Notes under the pieces: model-generated
The model's input: only the letters and a program-made list of their open reading frames with translations
Database searches by the model: none
What the model was told of the DNA's origin: nothing
Shown here: positions 1-9,987 of the stretch, in pieces
Layout: every line of letters starts with the position of its first letter
How positions within the stretch are numbered: the first letter of the stretch is position 1
Translations under genes and position numbers: made by a program
NCBI GenBank assembly: GCA_039621445.1
Contig: CP154956.1
Span: forward strand, 57,391,966 to 57,455,965
From: Euglena gracilis
Taxonomy: Eukaryota > Euglenida > Euglenophyceae > Euglenales
DNA length: 64,000 bases
Direction of reading: 5' to 3'

Positions 1-1170
1 CACAACATTAAATAACTTGCAGCAAGAAGCTCACAAAAGTGGCAACACATTTTTCTGTAGTCTGTTCTTTGGCCACCTTTATCTACCTTTCTTTTTGCGT
101 TTGGTATAGGCCAAGATAGAAGGTAAAGCCAGGGGGCCAAACTCATGGGAGCCAAATTTGCATGTTAAGAATTTTGGTGGCCATGTGCAAAAGGCCAAAG
201 GCCAACTTCAGGCCAAGCAGGGATGGATGGGAAGCCTTGAGGGGGTGGGGTCCGGAACCCCCCAACATGGAGGGGGGGTTGTGGGACCCCCCTTGGAAAC
301 TGAAGGGCCCAGGAAATTTTTCGGGTTTGTGGACCAGCAAAATCCCGGATACCAGGCCGAAATTGGTCAAAAATCCCTGGTTTTTGTTGAAAACAAATCC
401 AAAAATGCTCATTTTTGAACACTTTGTGGAAAACACAAAAAATTTGCAATATGAAAAGGGAATTTTTTGCTCATTTTTCGGTGCACAGCGCCGGAAGAAA
501 AAGTTTCGAAGTTTTTGGAACCTGCCAAGCAGGGCAACATCTGGTGCGGGTGGTCCGGACCCCCCTTACCTCCCCCCTGACACGCCAAAATACAGGAAAG
601 TGCGGTTGACACCGGGGGTGTGTCATAGACCAGCCGTGTCAGGGACAAAGGGTGGGGAGGTACCACATTTCCCCCCCAAGAGGGGTGGGGGTGGTCTGGA
701 CCTTCATACCACCTGCCTGAAAACCGAAGGGCTTCCCATTTATCCAGCCAAGTTTGCATGCAGGGAGAGGGGGGGGGGGCAAGCGCCGGGAAGAGCCCGG
801 AAGCCGTTCAAAATAGTAAAAAAAAACAACAACAACAAAAGGCACTTTCTAATTTGGAATGTTATTCCTCACCAATGAACCCTGCTTTTTTGGGGTTAGT
901 TCCTCAAATCCTTGATTGAATTTGAAACCGTGTCTGGGGGCTCTTGTTTCACGAGGGAACCGGCTTACCAGACTCCAGTTCGGGGAGGAACCGAAAATAA
1001 AAAAGAAAAAGAACACAAAAAATGTCTAAAATGGTTCATAGACATGCGGTAATCATGTCTGATCAGGGAGTTTTTTGCCAGAAATTGGGGTTTTTTGTGC
1101 AATAATTCCTTTGTGCAAAGTTTGGAGAATTTTTTTCGAAAGGGAAAAAATAAGAATGTGCAGAGTGGCT
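1..1170. other. Non-coding, repeat-derived stretch
   Basis: I see no credible gene here. The open frames overlap on both strands and contain homopolymer-derived Pro/Gly runs. The stretch from about 540 to 655 (C-rich tract, then TGCGGTTGACAC, then GTGTGTCATAGAC) reappears at 7,370-7,565, so it is a dispersed repeat. A degenerate CGGYGC hairpin lies near 479-494. Confidence 0.6.
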
Positions 1171-1176
1171 GAAGTC

Positions 1177-1345
1177 AGGGTTTTTTTTTTAAGACCGGGG
1201 GGGAAGGGGGGGTCCCCCCACCTCCCCCCCCCCCCCCCCGGGGAGGGGTCCCGGGGGACCCACAAAAAAATGGCCGAAAAATCGCGAAAAGTGCTAAAAA
1301 ATAACACTTTTTCAAAAATTCGGCGCCGAAAAGGGGCAACTCCAG
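1177..1345 (+). mobile_element. Truncated copy of the homopolymer/GGCGCC-hairpin element
   Basis: It begins CAGGGTTTTTTTTTTAAGACC, passes through G and C homopolymer blocks and a segment matching the intact element at 4,363-4,661 (TTTTCGTCC/GTGCTAAAA-type motifs on the opposite strand), and reaches the palindrome TTCGGCGCCGAA at 1,319-1,330. The far end and its inverted terminus are missing, so it is a one-ended relic. No target duplication can be assigned. Confidence 0.55.
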
Positions 1346-1830
1346 GACCTTTCACATGACATCCACAGAACTCAGCCACGTTGCAGCGCACTGGAAATCG
1401 CCGATCCCATGTTCCGACCCTATGAAAGATTGCAGATTCCAGCTTTCAATGGATATCTGCATGGTACCTGAACTGTGGGATTTGACAAACCACCTGCCAA
1501 ATTTTTGAACATGCCATCACCAAAAAAAAAAGCGCTGTGCGTCGTGGCTGAATTCTGTGGCCATGTGTGGAAAGCCCTTGAGAAGAACGATCGAGGGACG
1601 ACAAGGAATTGGAGGTGTGAAATCCCCCAAAATTGCCAAAAAGTCAACATGGGTAATTGGCCGATTCCTCGGACGCCGGTTCAGGCGTGGAGCCCCTAGA
1701 AAAGGTTTCAAAAACTGTTTCCCACTGGTTCGGGCGTGAAGACGGCGCCTGGGACGCCGTCTGTGGGAAGCCAGCATCCCAAGCACTGGCTTTATGTCCG
1801 AACCGGCGTCTGCGATGCAGTTCTCGAGAA
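1346..1830. repeat. Diverged copy of the GATCGA / GACGCCGG dispersed repeat
   Basis: Around 1,545-1,605 there is a GTGGCTGAATTCTGTGGCC...GATCGAGG string related to the core of the repeats at 5,343-6,293 and 8,704-9,654. From 1,670 to 1,820 GACGCCGGTTC, GACGCCGTC and AACCGGCGTC strings resemble the GC-rich ends of the same repeats. It is too diverged to give boundaries. No gene is seen. Confidence 0.4.
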
Positions 1831-2012
1831 CATATGGACATATATACACACACATATATGTGTGTGTGTGTTCATATAAATTATATATGAACATATGTAT
1901 AATGTATAATTCATATGTAATATATATTAATATATGCACTATATAGATACAATATATATAATATATATATATATTTGTACAATATATATAACTTATATTC
2001 TCGAGAACATGT
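1831..2012. repeat. AT/GT dinucleotide-rich microsatellite bounded by TTCTCGAGAA palindromes
   Basis: The block is made of ATATAC, TGTG and TATATA runs, several self-complementary, and is bracketed by two copies of the 10-base palindrome TTCTCGAGAA near 1,821 and 1,998. Any reading frame through it is low-complexity Ile/Tyr and not credible. Confidence 0.6.
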
Positions 2013-3420
2013 GTCTGTATGTCTGTCTGTCTGTCTGGTTTTCGGTTAATTTCCGGGTTTTGAATGCTTCCAAAATACAAGAAAAAGATAAAAGATACTT
2101 CAATACCACGGTCCAACACACAACCACACGCTTGGAAGCTTGCACTCTGGGGACTTCTTCGACAAAAAAAACATCGAAAACTGTGACTGGCAAGAAAAAC
2201 TTAAAAAAAAAAGGTCGAAAGCTGTGACTCACAAGAAAAACTAATGAGGGCCACAAATGTGCCCTTTACCCAATCTCATCTCTTGCGCCCAAATCGTGCT
2301 GGCAACAATGCATTCTTTGTATCTCCAGTACCCTCACCCATTGCCCCCCCCCAATTGGCCAATTGGGGTCTGAAGGAGACCGGCCATTTGCCAAATAGGG
2401 GAGGGGGTGAGGGTACTGGAAGGATCCTGAACAAATGGAAAGGAGCCGTTCCCCCTCCCATGTTGATGAGTGCCTCCATCAAGCCCTCAAACGCGGTCAA
2501 AATGAACCTATCTGAGCTTTCGCTCATCCAGGCCAAAGGTGGGAGAAGAAAACTGTACAGCGCAGCAGAAAAGGTCAGGGCAAAGCAACCAAATGGGGAA
2601 AAAAAAACAACAACATTGAAGCTGATTCTGAAGCTGAGAGGGTCAAAATTTGTTTCGAAGTGATCAAGAAAGTTTTTGGAAAAAACATTTTTGAAAAAAA
2701 AAGCTGTTGCAATTACCTAAAGTTTGAAGCTTGTGACAGCAGAAATGGACCTAATTTAAAAAGAAAAAAACAAGGGGAGTGAGCTTTGGAAAAAGAAGAA
2801 GAAGAAGAAGAAGAAGAAGAAGGGTTCTCACCAAGTTAAACTGGGACCAGCAAATTAGCCATGCCCTGGAAAGGTCTGTGGTAACTGCAGAAATCTACAG
2901 TTTCGCAATGTGGTCAAAAAAGGTGGGTCACACACACAATGCTCTCCCTTCTTGTAGGGGAAACATGGAGGAATCGAGTTACAACTACAAGGAGTTGCTG
3001 ACCGACGACGAAGGTCCCATCCTGTTCTGTTTGATAACAAACCAACAGGAATGACAACATATTGTAACGAGTTTGATCGGAATTGTGAGCATTGACTCAT
3101 CGGAGACAATAGATTTGTCTGCCAAGCCCCTTGCTTGCCAGTTGAGCTCAGGCTGACCAATCAAAAAAGGACTGGATGATTAGATTTTTATAAGGCTGAT
3201 TTTGGGTGTTTGGGTTTATGGGTGGTTGGGGGGGGTCGTGACCCTCCCTACCCACCCAGGGGGGGGGGGGGCACCCCTTCCCGTGTTTCTGGGGGCGCCA
3301 TTTTTTAGGTCAGAATTTGACTTCGGTGCCGAAGGAATCTTTTTTAGCAGGTGCCATGGTGGGTGGGGGGTGACCCCCCACCTCCCCAGTCCCCAGTTGG
3401 GGGGGGTCCGATCACCCCCA
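2013..3420. other. Non-coding stretch with short repeats
   Basis: No recognisable gene. It holds a (GAA)n run at about 2,796-2,822 and, from 3,225 to 3,420, alternating G and C homopolymers with self-complementary pieces such as the imperfect hairpin around TTCGGTGCCGAA. Open frames are short and contradicted by frames on the other strand. Confidence 0.55.
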
Positions 3421-3457
3421 CCCAGGGGGGGGGGGAATTATGCGGTCTGGCAGGCGG

Positions 3458-3590
3458 GGAAAAAATGCGGAAATTATGCGGAAAAATGCGGAAAAATGCG
3501 GAAATTATGCGGAAATTATGCGGAAATTATGCGGAAAAAAAATGCGGAAATTATGCGGAAAAATGCGGAAAATGCGGAAAATATGCCGAA
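3458..3590 (+). repeat. Subterminal repeat array of the hAT element, left side
   Basis: About a dozen units of ATGCGGAAATT or ATGCGGAAAA in tandem. The unit matches the array at 4,829-5,090 at the other end of the same transposon, which argues for a role in transposase binding rather than a chance minisatellite. Confidence 0.75.
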
Positions 3591-3796
3591 ATTCTGTGGA
3601 GTCCCAGGTCACATGGAGAGGACAGATATATTTCTACCTCACAATATGCAGGGATGCTATTTGATCTCCATTGCCGATGCCCAAGCTTGCCAGAAGTCAC
3701 CAAAATGCAATGGAAAAACAAAGCACAATAAAAATGTTCAGCGGCAGTATGTCCATCGTTCAAAAGACACGGACGCAAATAAACAAGGCGAACAGG

Positions 3797-4240
3797 TCAG
3801 AGGGAGGTGAAACGCCCAGACAAATCACCATTAAATTGAAGCATGAACTCCAACATCCGTGCATTTTGTGACAAAGCCCACTGATCGGCATCCAGCTGTC
3901 CGCAAACGGAAAAAAACCTTTCCACACTTGAAGTGGCGACCGGGGTGGAAATCAGAAACAAAACACGTTCACGAAAAAGAGATGGCTGATGCGTCTTCCA
4001 CCATTCAATTAACTCCTCTGGGCTGTCAATAACCCTTTTTGTGCATTGCAAATATTGTATGAAATCTTCATCACATCCGTCCAAACGCAACGCTGAGTAA
4101 TCTTTGGGAGCTGATGACATAAGAGGCAAATTATTTGGGTTGAGCACGCAAAATTGACGGTAAAACTCAATTTGTTCCTTGCTTTTCTCAAAGCGAACAT
4201 TCAAACCGTCCTGCAACGATTTCAAAACTCTGATGAACAT
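3797..4240 (-). pseudogene. hAT transposase, C-terminal dimerisation domain (fragment)
   Basis: A 147-codon open frame encodes the C-terminal part of a hAT transposase. The diagnostic block SSVERFFSVCGQ is present about 40 residues before the end, preceded by W-W-x-x-H-Q-P-like residues (EWWKTHQPSLF) typical of the hATC region, and followed by an Ala/Leu-rich dimerisation helix. hAT transposases are usually 600-800 residues, so the RNase H-like catalytic core and the N-terminal zinc finger are missing or unrecognisable. The initial Met is probably internal. The frame lies inside the hAT element at 3,423-5,102, on the minus strand; coding-like acidic residues upstream (about 4,280-4,350) are cut by a nested element. 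Confidence 0.8.
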
Positions 4241-4362
4241 ATGAACAACGGGGGGATCTCCTTGGATTTCTCCTTACCCTTTTCTGACTCCTTGGGCTTC
4301 CACGGCATTTTCTTCCACATCCTCAAAAGTGTCCAATGGAGTCTCAGGCTCCTCGTCAGGAA

Positions 4363-4661
4363 CAGGGATTTTTTTAAGTTTGGACCCCCGGGGGGGGGGA
4401 GGGGGGGGGAGGGGGGGGGGGGTCCGCCGGCCCCCCTCCCCCCCCCCCCCGGGGGGGGGGGGTCCCCCCGGAGGGGGGTGGGATATACTTTTCGGCGCCG
4501 CAGGCGCCGAAAAAATTCTATTTTTAGCACTTTTCGCGATTTTTCGTCCATTTTTTGTGGGTCCCCCGGACCCCCCTCCCCCCCCCCGGGGGGGGCCCCC
4601 CCCAGGGGGTGGGGGTGTGGGGGGGGGCCTCCCCTCCCCCCCGGTCTTAAAAAAACCCCTG
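4363..4661. mobile_element. Small non-autonomous element, 299 bp, 8-bp target duplication GTCAGGAA
   Basis: It runs from CAGGGATTTTTTTAAG to CTTAAAAAAACCCCTG. The 8 bases GTCAGGAA flank it exactly on both sides (4,355-4,362 and 4,662-4,669). Inside are G/C homopolymer blocks, a TTTTCGCGATTTTT-type segment and the hairpin TTTTCGGCGCC-GCA-GGCGCCGAAAA (4,489-4,513). The 8-bp duplication and CAGGG end fit a hAT-mobilised MITE. It is inserted in the larger hAT element. Confidence 0.8.
4489..4513. repeat. GGCGCC hairpin with GCA loop
   Basis: Perfect 11-base arms TTTTCGGCGCC and GGCGCCGAAAA separated by GCA. The same hairpin with other three-base loops recurs at 6,460-6,482, 18,221-18,233, 30,683-30,701, 43,949-43,964 and 62,082-62,104, and without a loop at 1,319-1,330. 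Confidence 0.85.
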
Positions 4662-4828
4662 GTCAGGAAGCATTCGTGGTGGAAGGGGGAGAAAAAGAGG
4701 AACAATCTGCGAAGAGGCAGACAAATTATGCATAAAACAGAGAGATGAAAAGATGAGCACTTGTGCTCCAACATATTGGGGAACAATGAACCTTGTAGTT
4801 GACCCGAAACGTAAAAAATTCACAAAAA

Positions 4829-5090
4829 AATGCGGAAATTATGCGGAAAAATGTGGAAATTATGCGAAAAAATGCGGTAATTATGCGGAAAAATGCAGAA
4901 AATGCGGGATAATGCGGAAATTATGCGGAAAAATGCGTTCAAATGCGGAAAAAATGCGGTCAAATGCGAAAATGCGGAAAATTTACAAAAAAAATGCGGA
5001 AAATATGCGGAAAAATGCGGAAAAATGCGGAATAACACGGAATAATGCGGAAATGCGGAATAACGCGGAATAATGCGGACCGCATAATTT
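4829..5090 (+). repeat. Subterminal repeat array of the hAT element, right side
   Basis: More than 20 units of ATGCGGAAATT / ATGCGGAAAA with variants such as ATGCGGTCAA and AACGCGGAAT. It ends at the inverted terminus CCGCATAATTT near 5,079-5,089. Confidence 0.75.
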
Positions 5091-5342
5091 CCCCCCCCCC
5101 TGCCCCACCTCCCCGGGGGTCCCCCCCCCAGGCCTTCCCGCACAGCCCTGGCATCCGTGGGGCTGGAACTTGTCCACAGCCATCAAACCTGATGGGGCGG
5201 AATGTGAATCTTCAAACGTGTATTTGTATCTCATATGTGAGTTGTTGATTTGTTTGTTTTTAGATTGATTTTTTCTAATCAAACCCGGAGATGATAGGGT
5301 TGTGGGGATTCCCACACAGCCCTGCCACCATACATCTCTCTA

Positions 5343-6293
5343 AGCCGGCGTTTGAGACGCCGGGCTCAGGACAGAACCGGCGTCCCCCCCCACGGGCTTT
5401 CGGACGCCGGTTCTGTCCTAAAGCCCGGCGTTAGGAACGCCGGCTTTGTCCAAAGCCCGGCGTCCGATTTTCATTCCAAAAAATGTCACCAAAAGTGACC
5501 AAAAGTGGCCCTAAGGTGCTGGTATGAGTGTTTCAACCATCAAGGACAATGAATTTTGCCATCCGGGGACCACTAGGGTGGATATCCAAATTTGGTGAAA
5601 ATCGGCCCAGATTTGGAAATGGAGTACCGTGCAGCGTGGAAAGATCTGATGAGCACCGCTGGTCGTCTGTTGAAAAGAGCTTTCGATCGAGGGGTAACTT
5701 GGTACCCTAACGTTGCACGCAGCCCGAGATACGCTCGCGATCGTCGGATCGGCCAGAATCTGAGCCGAAATTTGTCGCAATTTTCAGTGATTTTTGGTTT
5801 AAGATGCTGAATAAACCCTACAGAAACGTTTTTCCTCTTCGAATCAACGACCTGAGGGCCTTGGGGGTGCACCAGAGTTGTGAAATTAGGATTCCCCACT
5901 GACAGAAAATAAGAGCTCCAGGCGACGTGGCTGAATTTGGTGGTGATCGCCAGTCGTCTGATGAAAAGAGCTTTCGATCGAGTGGTGATTTTATACCTGG
6001 ACGATTGACACAGCCAGAAATACCCTCGCGATCGCCGGAATTTGGTGAAGTGCAAAGTGGTGTGACATTGCAGTTCAGTGGTCGGAGATTGGTCCTGGGA
6101 GTGTCCTTTGGCCGAAGGGTGGGGACGCCGGTTCTGTCCTGAGCCCGGCGTCTCTAAAACGCCGGCTTAAACAAGAGGTCTCGGACGCCGGTTCTGTCCA
6201 AAGCCCGGCGTTCCAAACGCCGGTTCCGTCCTTCGGACGGAACCGGCGTTTGGAACGCCGGGCTTTGGACAGAACCGGCGTCCGAGACCTCTT
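5343..6293 (-). repeat. 951-bp palindrome-ended repeat, copy 1
   Basis: This copy is the reverse complement of 8,704-9,654, with the same length and near-identical sequence. Both ends are GC-rich strings of GACGCCGGTTCTGTCC and AAAGCCCGGCGT; the middle is AT-richer and holds two related ~110-bp units each with CGATCGAAAGCTCTTTTCA. A 160-codon frame runs through the middle in both copies, but it has no recognisable domain, and the internal unit repeat explains its Arg/Phe/Ser-rich look. I read it as a non-coding transposon core. Confidence 0.75.
6173..6293. repeat. Perfect palindrome, 59-bp arms, 3-base loop
   Basis: Arms 6,173-6,231 and 6,235-6,293 are exact reverse complements around the loop TTC. 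They are built of AAGAGGTCTCGGACGCC, GGTTCTGTCC, AAAGCCCGGCG and TTCCAAACGCC blocks. Such a stem is expected to extrude as a cruciform and to be hard to clone. Confidence 0.9.
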
Positions 6294-6739
6294 TTTTGTA
6301 GTAAAGGTTTTGCGGACCCCCCCCCCCCCCCCGGGGGGGGCGGCTGCAGCCAGCCCCGATTTGGGCCCAGCCCAGCCGCAGCAGCACCCCCCCCCCCCCC
6401 CGGAGGGGTGCTGCTAGCCCAGCTAGCCAGCCCCTTTTTTGGGGGTCCAGCCCAAAATTTTTTCGGCGCAAAGCGCCGAAAATTTTTGAAAAACTGTGTT
6501 CAAAAGTGGCCAAAAATGGGGTTTGGGGGGCGTTTGGGGCATTTTTGGGGGGTTTCAGATGCATCATTTTTTCAAAACTGTGTTCTGCAGGTCATTTTTG
6601 GGCATTTTTCCGATTTCAGTCCAGCTCGCCCCGGTTCGGGTCCAGCCGGGGCGGGCTAGCCAGCCCAAATTTCTAGCCAGCCCAAATTTCTAGCCCTAGC
6701 CCAGCACCCCCCCCCCGGGGTCCTTAAAGAGATGTATGC

Positions 6740-7190
6740 CTGCCACTCCCCTGCTCCCGTGCGTTTTTCAATTTTCTTTTTCTTTTTTTACCACGTTCAT
6801 GCCCCAAGGTCCTTTAGGAATAACAACTTCCCGTCCCTCATGGACCGCCCTGCCCCTTGGTCACCTATCAACGTATAGAGGTCCAGACAAACAGGTGCAG
6901 CAACTCCTCTTTGGAAAACAAAAGAGGGAGTGTGTGTGATTGTGTCCAAATGAGGCAATGAATCCCTTTGCGCAGTCGTCTGACACAAGCTCGTCACTGA
7001 GCTTTCGGATGGGTTTCACATTTGGAGACAATGTGAAGCAAAACAAAAAAAATGGAACAAACAAACCCGAGACCAAACCACACCATGACCACTCCCAGAT
7101 CTCACACCAAACGGTGACACCAACCCTGACCTCACCTCCCTCTCTTAACCAAACTAAATCCCATCCAACCCAAAACCTTTCTGCGGATTA

Positions 7191-7253
<63 letters not shown>

Positions 7254-7928
7254 TGTTCATGGGCATTATTCATCAGGTATAACCCCCCACTCGGGCATTG
7301 AACGGAAAAGGTCCAGGCAGGAAAGGAAAAAGTGCATGGTGCGGTTTTTCTTCCCCACAGCTTCTCAATTTTTATGCCCCCCCCCCCCCGTCCTTGACAT
7401 GCCAAAGTATGGAGAAAATGCGGTTGACACGGGGGGGGGGGGATCATGGACACTGTGTCATGTGCACTGCACCACAAAGAAAATTGGCATTTTGGGTACA
7501 GGAAAAGTGCGGTTGACACAGGGGGTGTGTCATAGACGAGCCATGTCAAAGACAAAGGGGGGGAAGGCAATTATCAGTGATTCTGCTGTGTCCAATAAAT
7601 TTTTGTTTGAGAAATCTGAACACAACCTTGTTCTGCAAATGACTCTGCAGATGACGTTTCAGACTTTTTGGACAAAAATTCACGGTTTGCCATTGTCGAC
7701 GAGTTGAAGCTGAAACAAATACATTCCAACTTCCTCCCTTGGAGCCTGTTTATGCTGTGTGACTCTGGTTCTGACCTGCATGCGGCCATGGCAAATCTCA
7801 AAATCAAAAAAAGAATAACAATGGTGAGAAGAGCAGAACTAAATCCACAGCAGAAACACCATCATCAGCAAATGAAATTAAAAATAAATTTAAAACCCAT
7901 GTTCGGTTGTTCGAAATGCAAAAATGAA
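6740..7928. other. Non-coding stretch with ATC microsatellite and a shared repeat
   Basis: No recognisable gene. (TCA)n occupies 7,192-7,253. The block 7,370-7,565 repeats the sequence seen at 540-655 (C-run, TTGACATGCCAAA, TGCGGTTGACAC, GTGTGTCATAGAC). Frames crossing these are Ser-, Met- or Pro-runs. Confidence 0.6.
7192..7253. repeat. (TCA)n trinucleotide microsatellite
   Basis: About 20 uninterrupted TCA triplets. Confidence 0.95.
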
Positions 7929-8264
7929 TTACAAATCAATGTGAGCTGCTTGCCCATCATCAACTTGCTGCCCAGCACTTTCCGAAGGTGGCTCCAAAGC
8001 GGACATGTCTGCGGCCGGTTCGCGAGATTCAACCACCGCTCGCCACAGCTTGCTTTCGAGACTTTTTGAATTCAGAGCCAGCTTCATGGCCTTCCCTCTG
8101 CGGGCAGCTGTTGCTGGGGTCATGAACACTGCACTTCGCTGCAGTTTTGCAACCGCGCAGCCAGGAACATACTGCCGGCCAAATGCAATATGAGACATTT
8201 GGACCCTTTGGAGGAAACGGGCCGAAGGGTCCTTGGCAGGGTTGCATGTGAAATATGAGGGCAT
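7929..8264 (-). CDS. Unrecognised 111-codon open frame
   Basis: This minus-strand frame has ordinary amino-acid composition (a basic stretch near TPATAARRGKAMKL, then an acidic tail PPSESAGQQVDDG), unlike the homopolymeric frames around it. I recognise no domain and see no clear splice partners. It could be an exon, a relic of a transposon gene, or chance. It lies between two transposon-rich blocks, which favours a relic. Confidence 0.2.
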   Translation of the reverse strand: MPSYFTCNPAKDPSARFLQRVQMSHIAFGRQYVPGCAVAKLQRSAVFMTPATAARRGKAMKLALNSKSLESKLWRAVVESREPAADMSALEPPSESAGQQVDDGQAAHIDL

Positions 8265-8703
8265 TCAGTTTAACAAAGTTTTTCACCCATTTTCCCAAAC
8301 ACTCCCACGCAAAATTTTTGTCCAGGTTTTGTCACTCCCAAATTCAATTCAATTGCAAACCTGTTCGGTTCCGAACGTTCAAAAACCTTTTTTTCTGACA
8401 CTTTGGCCCACTTTTTTTGATTTTTTGGAATTCTTAGAATTGAGTGAAACTGGTGTTTTGCTCACCAATTTGAATATTTCATCCAAAAGGAAATAAATAC
8501 CCTCACCCCCTCCCCTATTTGGCTAATGCCCAGGCTCCTTGAGACCCCCAACTGGGCAATGGGGGGGGGGGGGCTCGAGAACCCCCCTACCCCTTAATTT
8601 TTTTCCATGCAAAATTGGTTGATTCTTTGTGTTCTTTGGATTGTTCATAACTCTGTCGCGAGTTATGAGCCTCTCAAAAGCACCCACCCACTCTACTACA
8701 AAA

Positions 8704-8824
8704 AAGAGGTGTCGGACGCCGGTTCTGTCCAAAGCCCGGCGTTCCAAACGCCGGTTCCGTCCGAAGGACGGAACCGGCGTTTGGAACGCCGGGCTTTGGA
8801 CAGAACCGGCGTCCGACACCTCTT
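8704..8824. repeat. Perfect palindrome, 59-bp arms, loop GAA
   Basis: The arms are exact reverse complements. They differ from the 6,173-6,293 palindrome only by a TGTCGG/TCTCGG change present in both arms, so the arms have been corrected together or copied from one another. Confidence 0.9.
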
Positions 8825-9654
8825 GTTTAAGCCGGCGTTTTAGAGACGCCGGGCTCAGGACAGAAACGGCGTCCCCACCCTTCGGCCAAAGGACACTCCC
8901 AGGACCAATCTCCGACCACTGATCTGCAATGTCACACCACTTTGCACTTCACCAAATTACGGCGATCGCGAGGGTATTTCTGGCTGTGTCAATCGTCCAG
9001 GTATAAAATCACCCCTCGATCGAAAGCTCTTTTCATCAGACGACTGGCGATCACCACCAAATTCAGCCACGTCGCCTGGAGCTCTTATTTTCTGTCAGTG
9101 GGGAATCCTAATTTCACAACTCTGGTGCCCCCCCAAGGCCCTCAGGTCGTTGATTCGAAGAGGAAAAACGTTTCTGTAAGGTTTATTAAGCATCTTAAAC
9201 CAAAAATCACTGAAAATTGCGATAAATTTCGACTCAGATTCTGGCCGATCCGACGATCGCGAGCGTATCTCGGGCTGCGTGCAACGTTAGGGTACCAAGT
9301 TACCCCTCGATCGAAAGCTCTTTTCAACAGACGACCAGCGGTGCTCATTAGATCTTTCCACGCTGCACGGTACTCTATTTCCAAATCTGGGCCGATTTTC
9401 ACCAAATTTGGATATCCCCTAGTGGTCCCCAGATGGCAAAATTCATTGTCCTTGATGGTTGAAACACTCATACCAGCACCTTAGGGCCACTTTTGGGCAC
9501 TTTTGGTGACATTTTTAGGAATGAAAATCGGACGCCGGGCTTTGGACAAAGCCGGCGTTCCTAACGCCGGGCTTTAGGACAGAACCGGCGTCCGGAAGCC
9601 CGTGGGGGGGGACGCCGGTTCTGTCCTGAGCCCGGCGTCTCAAACGCCGGCTTA
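8704..9654 (+). repeat. 951-bp palindrome-ended repeat, copy 2 (inverted relative to copy 1)
   Basis: It starts with a perfect palindrome (arms 8,704-8,762 and 8,766-8,824, loop GAA) and ends in GTCTCAAACGCCGGCTTA. The sequence matches the reverse complement of 5,343-6,293 along its length. No target duplication is obvious here, and the flanking TACTACAAAA on the left is shared with copy 1, so the true element may extend a few bases outside the module. Confidence 0.75.
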
Positions 9655-9736
9655 AAACCCACCATCGGCCAACAACCTTTAATAACGTGTTCAGCCCGCC
9701 AAATGCCTGCCCTGAAATTCGTGGTCATGAACACGT

Positions 9737-9830
9737 TTTCAATGAGGGCATTTGTGGCAATGACACGTTTTCAGTGAAGGCATCTGTGTTCAGGCACGTT
9801 TTCAGTGAGGGCATCTGTGGCAACCCCCAG
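9737..9830 (+). repeat. Subterminal direct repeats, left (3 units of ~31 bp)
   Basis: Units share CACGTTTTCARTGARGGC followed by ATYTGTGG or ATCTGTGTTC. The same units recur at 10,768-10,910. Confidence 0.8.
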
Positions 9831-9987
9831 CAAGAAACGAAAATCGCTATCATGAAAAATCGGCGTGCGGTTGAGAGGCCGGGTGGTCCTCAACGGGTGA
9901 GGCGGGTCGGGGGCACTCTACAACACGAAGAAGACGACAACAAGAAGGCTAGGTTGCCTTGGCACAACGACAGGGAAGGGGCGAAAA

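Larger units (their letters stand above)
3423..5102 (-). mobile_element. hAT-superfamily DNA transposon, decayed
   Basis: Seen: the left end reads CAGGGGG...AATTATGCGGTC and the right end is its inverse, GACCGCATAATTT...CCCCCTG. Both ends are followed inward by arrays of ATGCGGAAATT/ATGCGGAAAA units. The flanks share CCCCACC (3,416-3,422 and 5,103-5,109), a 7-bp direct repeat. A reading frame inside carries the hAT dimerisation domain. Known: hAT elements make 8-bp target duplications, often start CAGGG or CAGNG, and carry subterminal transposase-binding repeats; maize Ac uses AAACGG. Inference: this is an originally autonomous hAT copy of 1.68 kb whose transposase is broken, partly by the nested element at 4,363-4,661. 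Confidence 0.75.
5329..6738. mobile_element. Composite DNA transposon, 8-bp target duplication CCTGCCAC
   Basis: The ends are CATACATCTCTCTAAG and CTTAAAGAGATGTATG, an inverted pair. CCTGCCAC flanks both sides exactly (5,321-5,328 and 6,739-6,746). Inside are (i) a 951-bp module, 5,343-6,293, that ends in a perfect 59-bp-arm palindrome, and (ii) a homopolymer/hairpin module, 6,308-6,722, with TTTTCGGCGC-AAA-GCGCCGAAAA. No transposase is encoded. The 8-bp duplication again points to hAT-type mobilisation, and the two modules suggest one element inserted in, or fused with, another. Confidence 0.7.

Noticed and set aside
5573-6055. 160-codon frame in the 951-bp repeat (and 180 codons in its inverted copy) as a gene
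   Set aside because: No domain is visible, the internal 110-bp unit repeat explains its pattern, and the repeat looks like a non-autonomous element. Kept as a finding instead.
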